DNA of 64,000 bases from Cliona cf. orientalis. Taxonomy: Eukaryota; Porifera; Demospongiae; Clionaida; Clionaidae. Below the pieces are notes generated by a model, which did no database searches, was not told the origin of the DNA, and saw nothing but the letters and a program-made list of their open reading frames with translations. This document shows, one piece after another, positions 12,806 through 21,700 of the stretch; the first letter of the stretch is position 1, and every line of letters starts with the position of its first letter. Position numbers and translations under genes: made by a program. The stretch covers positions 4,030,001-4,094,000 of the forward strand of contig OZ005703.1 in assembly GCA_963930775.1 (NCBI GenBank). The letters run 5' to 3'.

Positions 12806-15800
12806 ATTCCTACGTCTATGTAATTTCAAGCATGGCAGTGGCCATCTTCAGCTCCTATGACAGATGTCCATAACTGGAATTGCAGTACCCCCTAATAAAG
12901 CAACACCAACGAGGTAGTACAATTATTTTTCCTTTTTTCTGGGGTTGTAATTAGTGAAAAGTATGTCTTCCATCTACAAGCCAATAACTGGCTACTGTGA
13001 CATGCAAATGCCATCTGGAATTGTTGCACTCATTTAGTTTCATAGTGCTCACAGTGATAATCAATATATAGATGATCTATTGGACAGATTATGGGGTAGT
13101 AACTCTCACTTAGGAGTTGCCATAGTGTCCTATATAAGCGCCATGAGTGCATAAGCACAACACAATTTGGGCCGCGATGGCATTTACCCAGGATATGAAT
13201 TGCATACGTTTGCATAGGAGCTACATTGACCCCTTGAAATGCGGCATGTGGGCACTACAGTACATGCAGAAAGATCATGCTGTGCATGGACACTCAGATT
13301 AAAATCTTAACAGAGTCCTTGAGTATTGCTCAGGTTAATTAATTTGAAGCAAACAAGCTGATTTTTAACTGTTTATTGATGTGTAAAACTTACTTAGATG
13401 CCTAAATTAGTAGGTTTCCATACTGATGACAGAAGACAGGCAGATGATAGATTGACAAGCCAATCTCTCTATCCATTGCACATGCATATGGATAGCAATT
13501 ACAATAATAGGGAGGCAAAAAACAATCCCTTGCACATTCATGCTTGATCGTAGTTGATTTTGAGATCTAATTATTGATGTTTAATTTTTTAGCTACAATT
13601 CAGAGTAACTCCTCAAGTCAGGCAGATTCCAAGAAAGCCTATCAAGGAATTAAATTTCTTGTAGGACTCGCTAACAAGTGAGTTTCTACAGAATTTTCCG
13701 GCCGTGGGGGTAGATGAGTGATGTGTTAGTTTTCAATGAAGGACTACAACTAGAGCCCTAGATCCTTAATCCAGATTAAAGTAATCCAGTTTCTGTGTGA
13801 ACGTCTTAATCCACTTTCAATCCAGATTAAGCACATACTGATCCAGATTACTGAATCAGTTCAAACTGCGTTTACTCACTAGTGTTTAATCCGGATTAAT
13901 ATTATTTTTTTCATGGCCCATTACTTTACATGTAATCCACTTTTTTTTATCCACATCATTAATTGATTCCCCGATTAACTAATCTGGATTAAAAGTAGAT
14001 TAAGGCGTTTACACAGACTCTGGATTACTTTAGTCCGGATTCTAATCTGGATTTAGGACCTAGTGTAAATGGGGCTTAAAGAATCCACATCCTGATATGG
14101 ATTATATGTAAAGTCATGGGCCATGAAAAGGTTAATCCGGATTAAGCACTAGTGTGTAAACGCAGTTTATACCAGTTCAGTTTAATGTGGATCAGTGTGT
14201 GTAAACGGGGCTTATGGGTTTATGGGCATGAAGTTAAAAAAAAGGTTTGGTTCTGTGGTCCAACCACTTTTACTATACGTACTTTTACTCAACATGCAAT
14301 GGGCTTTAATTTAAAAAGCGAAGGGTCCCTATGGATTTACATAGGCGGTGGAACCAGGGGGCTGGGGGGCCATCCCCCCCCCCCCCCCGACACACCTTTT
14401 TCAAGGCTGACACACCCACTTTTGCCTTGTGCTAAGCAAAAACAATGAACTTGTCAATTTTACCAGTCTGCAATAGCCTTCTATCAGTTCTGATGCTAGT
14501 TTCACTATGAGGGGGTCAAGATGTAAGACGATTCGCGTGCAAAGTGTGCACACAAAAATTTAATTATAAGCCATGCCCACTAATTAGCGGTAACACAACT
14601 GTGAAAATTGAGAAATGATGGACTACAGGCAAAAAACAGTCAATTTCAAGGTCAGTATGCTTCTGCCGCCTATGATTTGTAAGTTTTGTAAAGGCTAGGG
14701 CTGTGTAATTCATCCACAAGTACAACAAACCACCAAGACACAAAGCTTCAATGTCAGTGATGGGCATGAAAGGTGAAAAGTGTGGTGCCAAAAATGCAAC
14801 TTTTTGAAAATGCTTTGTTATTAAGTTTTTATGTGCTAGCTACTGCACTTTGCAGGTCTGATTAATTAAAAGGCTTAGCCTAGTATGAAAATTATTAATA
14901 TGAAACACTTCACCATAATAACCCAGTAGCTATATAGTTGTAGTAGTGCATGTGGTAAAAGGCTGTCAATATGGTACGTACACTCAATGCCTCAATCACA
15001 GAGGTGGAGTCTGAGGCTCTGAGACTGACTCTCAATCTCAATATTGATCTCGATGCTTCAATCGCAGAGAACTCGACAGCGCAGTACAGCTTCCAAACTT
15101 TAGATCGATCATGGCACACTCCTGCATGCACTATATGTGCTATCAGGAGTACAATACATTAATGTACTCCTGGTATCAGATGTAACACACCTGATGCACT
15201 CTCTGAAGCAGTGGCTCCAGCCACCCAGTGTTACATTCACAGTGGCTATCCAGTGATCCATAACATAGTCAGCTCCCTTTACTCGGGAACGAACAAGTCC
15301 TAAAATTTTGAAATAGGAAATGATTTTGAAATAGGAAATGAAGCTACATGTAGAGCAGTATAGTGCAAGCTGGCTTTATTTATTTATAAGCCAGGAGAAC
15401 ACATAAAGTTCAAGCCAGTCAGAGAAGGTAGCACGCAGCTTATAAGGTATTCGCTGGATACACGTGTAAGGTACTCTATATCCTTACAGACTTTCAAGTC
15501 TCAGAAAGGCTCCATCAAGGCCCTGAATTTTCTCATTATTACGTCATAAATTACACCATAATTACCTCATAACCACAGAAAGTAACTATGTACAGCCACT
15601 AAGGGCCTGAGAGAATAGGCTGAATCTTCAATTAATCTAAGTAGATATTGTTGAAACAGTAGGTGAGTTCATCAGCAGTGCTGCTTCTATGCTAGCTATC
15701 ATAAATTTTTAGCCTATTCTCTTAGGCCATTAGTGGCCTGAAGCATGTCAAACTCAGGAGACGTAACACTCTACATGTATGCAAATCTCTAAGATAATAA

Positions 15801-16267
15801 TTGATATCATTGCTTCATGTTTTAGATGTAAACCTGCCCGAGAATTTCTTTTATCTCACTCTGCTGAGTGGCAGTGGGCTGTTGGGTGGCTCAGGAAGAA
15901 GGTTAGGCGTGGTCATTTAATATATCCCTACCCTGAATCGATTTTGTCCTTTACAGCTCTCTTCTGATTACTATAAGTGGTCACAATCCAGTTCCAATGA
16001 AACTTCTCATTCCAAATCTTTTCAGAGAACAGTTAGTGCACAGGTACATATTACTTAAGAGAGCCTTGACTGTCCTATAATAATATTATTGTACCCTTTA
16101 CCTAGGACACTTTAGAAGAAGCCAATGCTCTGCTTAATGAGCTAGAAGCAAGAGACTCGCACCAGACACCTCAGGTCGCAGGCTCCAGTGGGCGAGGATC
16201 AGCATCCACTGATAGAACATATGATAATTCAAATGAGCACTCGAGCATTGAGCAGATTGAAGGCTAA
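4040..16267 (+). CDS. USP24: USP24-type ubiquitin carboxyl-terminal hydrolase, 3' part (22 exons)
   Basis: Cysteine protease of the USP (C19) family that removes ubiquitin from protein substrates. The visible part codes for 982 residues in 22 exons that join in phase throughout. The order is a short pre-catalytic stretch, a complete USP domain (Cys box GATCYMNS, zinc ribbon CxxC pairs, His box AGHYYSF, then WLRFND), and a long helical C-terminal region that also follows vertebrate USP24 (for example [17 protein letters not shown]). The family is usually over 2000 residues, so the N-terminal half lies upstream of 4040. The stop is TAA at 16265-16267. USP9X and USP34 are related, but the block after the zinc ribbon and the C-terminal region match USP24 best. 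Introns vary from about 50 bases to over 2 kb, the longest loaded with repeats. Confidence 0.92.
4922..6534 (+). CDS. USP24: USP24 catalytic domain, Cys box and zinc ribbon exons
   Basis: Exons 4922-5041, 5146-5183, 5731-5911 and 6190-6534. The first holds [20 protein letters not shown]; the nucleophile Cys codon is 4988-4990. The tiny 38-base exon (5146-5183) joins by phase to 5731. [10 protein letters not shown] lies in the third. The fourth holds the zinc-binding pairs CKGC and CEKC, the TCIKTLP block and [13 protein letters not shown], typical of the fingers and palm. An inverted-repeat element sits in the intron 5184-5730. All metal and catalytic residues expected in this part are present, so the enzyme should be active. 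Confidence 0.93.
5255..5454. mobile_element. MITE family 2, copy 1 (TACCGTATAGCCGGAAA ends, CCGCCAAA-rich)
   Basis: A 200-base element in USP24 intron 5184-5730. Its ends are inverted repeats of ATACCGTATAGCCGGAAA. The inside consists of repeated GGCGGATTTAAATTTGGCGG-like blocks. The copy at 56006-56200 lies in the opposite orientation and matches nearly throughout. No coding frame. Confidence 0.85.
5636..5711. repeat. Hairpin next to a USP24 acceptor
   Basis: Two arms of about 30 bases, ATAGTTATCTGCCAGTAATT and onward, with the reverse complement ending at 5711 and a loop of about 15 bases. The right arm ends 19 bases before the exon starting at 5731, so the hairpin covers the place where a branch point would be expected. 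Confidence 0.8.
6593..8582 (+). CDS. USP24: USP24 catalytic domain, His box exons
   Basis: Exons 6593-6759, 6839-7005 and 8416-8582. The first opens [14 protein letters not shown] and ends with [20 protein letters not shown]; the catalytic His codon is 6731-6733. The acceptor for the second must be the TTACAG at 6833-6838: the nearby TTCAG would break the frame. It carries KWLRFND (third catalytic residue) and ECFGGSY. The third begins [20 protein letters not shown], the end of the USP fold, then runs into a Ser/Pro-rich linker. The 79-base intron 6760-6838 is mostly CCCT and CT repeats. Confidence 0.9.
7006..8415. other. Repeat-filled USP24 intron
   Basis: A 1.4 kb intron between two catalytic-domain exons. 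It holds a split copy of the 1552-1900 repeat (7017-7068 and 7726-7870), interrupted by an inverted-repeat element at 7069-7725, and a TTATAAGCG-type repeat end at 7973-8020. I see no exon in it. Confidence 0.65.
7069..7725. mobile_element. Inverted-repeat element nested in an older repeat, with GC-rich core
   Basis: The left end TACCGTGTTTATTCTAATAG and the right end, with ATGCGTTCTATTAGCATAAA and then CACGGTA, are near reverse complements. A further inner pair (AATTCCAGGAAGTGAATTTT and AATTCCTGGAATTGAATTTT) recurs in direct orientation. The sequences on either side belong together in the copy at 1552-1900, so this element inserted there. The centre (about 7215-7420) is distinctly GC-rich. 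Confidence 0.6.
9323..16267 (+). CDS. USP24: USP24 C-terminal region exons
   Basis: Exons 9323-9484, 9552-9664, 9728-9841, 9914-10013, 10071-10190, 10287-10376, 10441-10686, 11182-11298, 11353-11418, 11474-11555, 13593-13677, 15826-15901, 15957-16043 and 16106-16267. The helical region after the catalytic domain follows vertebrate USP24 in order: [74 protein letters not shown], then [14 protein letters not shown], split across two exons. The last two exons give [20 protein letters not shown] and a Ser-rich acidic tail ending IEQIEG. It probably mediates substrate or partner binding; no separate enzyme motif is seen. Confidence 0.88.
10711..11150. mobile_element. MITE filling a USP24 intron (CCGTATGGCAGGTAATTT ends)
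   Basis: Ends CGTATGGCAGGTAATTT and AAATTACCTGCCATACGG are inverted repeats. The element spans about 440 of the 495 bases of the intron 10687-11181. The next inner block (GTGCTAATTTTTGTTATTTT followed by CATGG) resembles the corresponding block of MITE family 1, suggesting related families. Confidence 0.8.
11770..11904. repeat. Hairpin element, TAGCTTGAT family
   Basis: Left arm ACTTGTAGTTGATCAAGCTA and onward pairs with the right arm ending TAGCTTGATAGACTACAAGT. A further copy of the right end (AAAAAGGGATCTAGCTTGAT) occurs at 12276-12302, so the element, or a tandem pair of it, was split by the insertion at 11940-12253. Confidence 0.7.
11940..12253. mobile_element. Small DNA transposon with CAGTGGCGGATCCAGG ends and 5-base target duplication
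   Basis: The left end CAGTGGCGGATCCAGG pairs with the right end (reverse complement CAGGGGCGGATGCAGG). Both sides are flanked by AGTGG (11935-11939 and 12254-12258), a likely target-site duplication. The 314-base element has no transposase. Fragments with the same end occur near 1328-1343 (CTGGATCCGCCACTGG). Confidence 0.7.
13678..15825. other. Repeat-filled USP24 intron
   Basis: A 2.1 kb intron between two exons that share a split AAA codon. It contains an array of TAATCC/GGATTA palindromes (13753-14213), a C tract (14374-14388), an 18-base tandem duplication near 15304-15340 and a hairpin at about 15138-15177. No exon seen. Confidence 0.65.
13753..14213. repeat. Inverted repeat built from TAATCCRGATTA palindromes
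   Basis: At least ten TAATCC or GGATTA motifs lie in this stretch, several as perfect TAATCCGGATTA palindromes. The outer parts 13753-13800 and about 14010-14080 are inverted repeats; 14080-14213 is a partial further copy of the right half. Confidence 0.75.
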
Positions 16268-16488
16268 CTTTATGGAGTTCACTAGACTGTACAATTTTGC
16301 TTCTGTTAATGAGCATGTTTGAGTATTGTTTATAGACATTGTGTGTTATTTGAATTGTGTTGCAATCGGCCTTAGTTGATACTGGAATGTGCTATACCTA
16401 AATGGATACCTGCAGTGGAGATCGATATCCTGTCTCATAGCTCATACTCTGTACTCATAGTTTTGCGAAACGTCATCAATAACTCATG

Positions 16489-16494
16489 AATAAA
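16489..16494 (+). terminator. Candidate polyadenylation signal of USP24
   Basis: AATAAA, 222 bases after the USP24 stop codon and 89 bases before the RPTP-A start codon. It is the only canonical hexamer I see in this gap. If used, the two transcription units nearly touch. Confidence 0.45.
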
Positions 16495-16582
16495 ATTAAT
16501 ATAGCGAGCATATTCAGTGCGCAAAGTTGACTGGTGAATTAGGCTAAAGCTTAGCCTCGTTGAACGATTCATAAGCTTGACC

Positions 16583-16637
16583 ATGCAGGCCAATTGGGCT
16601 CAAATCATCATCTTGGCGCTTGTAGCTGCGGCTGAAT
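16583..16637 (+). CDS. RPTP-A exon 1, signal peptide
   Basis: Encodes [18 protein letters not shown] and the first base of the next codon (Cys). The hydrophobic core [10 protein letters not shown] followed by small residues is a standard secretion signal. The donor is GTAAGT and the phase is 1, the same arrangement as exon 1 of RPTP-B. Confidence 0.85.
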
Positions 16638-18674
16638 GTAAGTTATTGTATTAATCGGCGTGAAGTCTGTCATTGTTAAATATCTAAACCCAATAGGTAC
16701 AATAACTGCACCAATCATTAGTGGCTCCAATGTCATTCAGTTGGGCCGAAATACTACCCTGCAATGTACGGTTATCAGTACTGTACCAGTAACCATAGGC
16801 TGGACAACAACTGCACTGTCAGCCGACATTTCCAACCAAACCGGTAATATTTTTGGTCATAGTGTGAGTGAAATTCTTCATCTAGCCAATGTTGATTCTG
16901 GGTATTGTGGTGTGTACACATGTGCTGTTGCTGATGCTAACATGAGTGCATCAACTTCAGTGAGTGTTGGTGAGTACAATAGCCGTTATACCTGGAAAAC
17001 TCTGTAATCAAGTTTTATTTTTGATATTCTAGCTCCCATCTTGGAGGTAGCTTTGATGAACCAGACACATTCGGAAAGTCCAGACTTAGAGGTCAGCTTC
17101 ACCTGCAGCATCAGTGGTGGTATTGGTAGTTCAGTAGAGATAGTATGGAATGGACCAGTGGACCTACCTGAACCTACAATAACAGAGAGCAGTGATGGAG
17201 TATTTACCAGCAATCTTACACTCTCCAATGTCACAGCAATCTTCACTGGTATCTATCAGTGCACTGGAAGATACAGCAATAGCCTATGCTTTGCAAATGT
17301 TTCATCTAATGCTAGCCTAGTAGTGATAGCACCACCAACCATTATTGATCAGACAGAATTTCCATCTAAAGTTGATAGTGGAGAAACAGCCACTTTATAC
17401 TTTGTGTTCTTATCTCTACCATCACATACTGATGTTAACTGTATTGGACCTGCTGGTGTTGTATTTGAAGAGACCAGAATGGACAACAATACTCAACAGT
17501 CTATACACATAGACATCGAAGTCAGTTCTGTGAATTTTACTCATGGAGGGGAATACTTGTGCACTGCAAATAATTCTGCTGGTAATGTTACAGCAACAAC
17601 TTTACTCCTTGTTCGACCAGTTGTGGAACCTAAAGAAGTTTTAGCCAAGAATGAGGACAATATAACATTGATATGCCTCGCTCAGTCTTTCCCAGAGCCC
17701 TCATATGTTTGGGAGATGTTCAGAGATAGCAATGACAGTGATACCTTTCCAGATGAGTTTGGATTTGTATCTGGCAGTGGAGAAAACATGATGGCAACCC
17801 ACCCTTTTCTGGATTTTGTACCAGTTGGGTATGGAGATGCAGGAGTATACCGCTGTATGGTTAACATCAATGGGACGTGGCTATTCTCAGATGAAGTATT
17901 ATTGGCTGGTGAGATTTATCATAACCTTGCTAAGTATCTAGCTTGTTATAATAATATTATTATGCTGACAAGTATTGCATGTATTGCATTCACTGGAGAA
18001 CTATTGTGGGTGCTGTCACACATCATTGATGTGAGGGAGGATGCCAACGATGCAATAATATTAACATTATCCAAACTCTCTGTCACTCCTCCTGACTATC
18101 TGAGAGTGTTATTGCATAGCTATGTGAGGTCATGCATGCATAGCTGTGTATGTAATATATTCTTCTGTATGCATGCAGTGTCACCTGAAGGCAGTGTTAC
18201 AGTGGAGGCAGTTAACATGACTCTGCTTTATGATCCCAATGAGCCAGCTACTCTAAACTGTATGGCCAGTGGAGGACCCAATAATACGTTTACGTGGTTC
18301 CTTGATGGAGATTTGATAAATGAAACATCAAATACACTGGTTTTTAGCGAAGTGGAGGGAGGGGAGTACACTTGCCAAGTCAGCAATGCTGCTGGGAATG
18401 AGAATGCAAGTATCATATTAACAGGTAAGTACACATGGTTGTACAATATCATAGAGTCGGTAGACTCTATAAGTAGGGATGGCACGGATACTCCATATAT
18501 ATAATACATTACAAACATCCAAATATCTCAAGACAGGTAACTTTGTGAGGTTTCTAAGTGTCAAAATCAGAATCTACAGCAAATTATCGATCTAACAAGA
18601 CCAAGACCATTCATCAACTCCATTGTATATGCCAGAACCAGATGTTCAAAAAATAGCCATTTCTCATTCTTTCT

Positions 18675-18705
<31 letters not shown>

Positions 18706-21700
18706 GTTTTCTTGGGCTAACTCAAAACTACCATGACCGCTTACCTTAGCTCGAGTATAAATCCACTAGCGCGCACGTCTGTGGCACGCTCGTTTTGTGT
18801 TATCAGTACAGCGATTTAATTGTGGGCGTGTACAGGGCATTTTGCGAGTGGGTGTGTCTGATTAGCCATTTTGTCATATAATGCGCATGCTCATAAGGTG
18901 TTGCCATGGTGAAGTCATGTGACCGATGTCAGTGGTGCGCATGCGCTAGCGCATCCATGATAGATCCAGGACCTGCTCAAGCGCTCAGCTGACCAGCTCA
19001 GTGAACTGTCGATTATGGTGGCTACTACCAACAGTACACTTACTGCTCTATAAAATACGCTCCAGAAACGGATGGTTTTCGTCGCTACTTGGTTCTAAAA
19101 AGCCTTCTAATCCTTCAAGTTTGTCGATCTAGCCAGCTTCAGGATCGAGATAACGAGAGGCGTGGCTTCAATCGCCGGTCACTGGTTACCTGAGTTGTCC
19201 ACTGATGCGTGTTCAATAGTGTGTAATGCAAAAGAAGACGTCCTAGCTAGCTATCAAAGACTGCCTAGGATTTGCACTCACAGGAGTATTCAAGTTTGAA
19301 CTCACGGTGTGTTTGAGGTACCATAGCTACCTGACTCAAAGGCTAGGATCGCACAAATATGCTGAATCAGTGATGTACCTGCTTCCCTATAATATTGTAA
19401 TAATACATTATTGTTAGAGCACGGTTGGGTATAGATAGGACCAGAAGCTGGTTCCATGCATTTTATAACGATGAATAGGCAAACCCTGGTCACCATGGTG
19501 AGTCTCATGCCCAGCCTCCGTCCCCATGAGTTTAGTCAGCTAGGTGGCATTGATGAACATTAATGACTATCTGTAATCATGCATGAAATACCCTGGGGGT
19601 ACTAAAAAAAAGAACAGTAACAAGTATAAAAAACAATTGAATAAAATTGAAGGATGAAGTAGGGATGGCAGTGCCAAAAAGTACACAAACAAGGTTTGTA
19701 GGGATAATGTATCACATTCACTATACATCCCTACGCTTGCTTTTGGAGTAGCCATACACACGTATTATATGTGGGGCACATGCATGCAGGAATGGAAAAT
19801 AAATACATGGATCAATATCAAAATATTAATAGCGACACTTTACACACTGAATCAGGAGTGTATGACGAGAAAAGCAGGCGTAGGGATGTATAGTGAATGT
19901 GATACATTATCCCTACAAACCTTGTTTGTGTACTTTTTGGCACTGCCATCCCTACTTCATCCTTCAATTTTATTCAATTGTTTTTTATACTTGTATAATA
20001 TGTACTTGTATGTCACAATTCCACATTTAGAGGCCCCTCATGATGTGATGATAGCATCGGATTCCAACAATGACCTGAATGTTGCATCGCTCAATGACAT
20101 TGTAATACTAATGTGCATTAGTAGTGGTGGACCCAACAATGCTTACAATTGGGCAAAGGATGAAATGATCCTTGATGGTGAAACTAGCGATACTCTTACT
20201 CTGATCATTATCAATGGTTCATCTGGTGGCAACTATACCTGTACTGTCAGCAATGCAGCTGGAAGTGACTCTGCCTCCACCACACTCTATGTAGCACCTT
20301 ACATTGTCACTCCACTGGAGGAACAGACTCTCACTACTGATGGATCCAATGTGAGCATCAGCTGTGATGCTGATGGATTTCCAAGCCCAACTGTAAGCTG
20401 GGTGGACATGACAAATGCAGCAGTGATGAACACATCAATACTGGAGTTCAGTCCAGTCATGTTTGGAGATGAAGGACTCTATCGCTGTGTGGCTACTGCA
20501 GAAATTAATGGTGTGACTTTTACTGCTATGAACAACACTATTATAGTTGGTAAGCAATGGAGAGCCATTTTACCATATTTAATGCTCACCAAAGTTACCC
20601 GCTATATGGTATTATTATATATGCACTTGTTTCTAATTAATGCAGTTTCTCCAGTAGACAGTGTTACAATACCACTATTAAATCCTGTTTTCAGCCAAGG
20701 GAATAACAGCGTACTTATCTGTACTGCTTTTGGAGGCCCTAGTAACATATTTCTTTGGAAAATGAATGGAAACATCATTGGAAATGACAGTATGCTGGAA
20801 GTGATGGACATTGATGCTTCTTCTGGTGGTGTCTATACCTGTACAGTCAGCAATGCAGCTGGAAGTGACTCTGCCTCCACCACACTCTATGTAGCACCTT
20901 ACATTATCACTCCACTGGAGGAACAGACTCTCACTACTAATGGATCCAATGTGAATATCAGCTGTGATGCTGATGGGTTTCCAAGTCCAAATGTGAGCTG
21001 GGTGGATGTGACAAATGCCAAAGTAGTTAATGCATCATTACTGGAGTTTAGTCCAGTCATGTTTGGAGATGAAGGACTCTATCGCTGTGTGGCTACTGCT
21101 GAAATTAGTGGTGTGGAAGTTACTACTATAGGTGATACTATAATAGTTGGTAAGTTCATAAACAGATAAACTTACAGTTAGCTTTAAACCTGCATGTACC
21201 AGAAAGACAAACTTTAGTCTTAATACGTATGTATCTCTTACTACAGTTTCCCCCGAGAACGGTGTCATTGTATCTCCATTAAACATGGTTTTCAACCAAG
21301 GATATAATGCCACATTTATTTGTACTGCTTTTGGAGGTCCTGATAACTTTTTCCTGTGGAGAATGAATGGAAACATCATTGGAAATGACAGTGTGCTGGA
21401 AGTGATGGACATTGATGCTTCTTCTGGTGGTGTCTATACCTGCACTGTCAGCAATGCAGCTGGAAGTGACTCCGCCTCCACCACACTCTATGTAGCACCT
21501 TACATTGTCACTCCACTGGAAGAACAGGCTCTCACTACTAATGGATCCAATGTGAACATCAGCTGTGATGCTGATGGGTTTCCAAGTCCAACTGTGAGCT
21601 GGGTGGACATGACAAATGCAGAAGTGATGAACACATCAGTACTGGAGTTTAGTCCAGTCATGTTTAGAGATGAAGGACTCTATCGCTGTATGGCTATTAC

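Larger units (their letters stand above)
11556..13592. other. Repeat-filled USP24 intron
   Basis: A 2 kb intron holding a hairpin element (11770-11904), a small DNA transposon with target duplication (11940-12253), and two long homopolymer tracts (G at 12725-12748, C at 12775-12803). The Gly/Ala/Pro-rich frame on the minus strand here is only the translation of those tracts. No exon seen. Confidence 0.7.

Noticed and set aside
12638..12829. Gly/Ala/Pro-rich minus-strand frame
   Set aside because: Translation of the two homopolymer tracts at 12725-12803.
17041..18504. A continuous 487-residue frame as a single exon
   Set aside because: It runs through a GTGAGA...GCAG intron whose translation is not Ig-like; the flanking exons join in phase 1 as in all neighbouring exons. 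Kept only as a possible intron-retention form.
19769..21169. A 466-residue frame beginning in the 125-base inverted repeat
   Set aside because: The first 85 or so residues are the translated repeat arm; the real exon begins after the TTTAG at 20030, in phase with exon 4.
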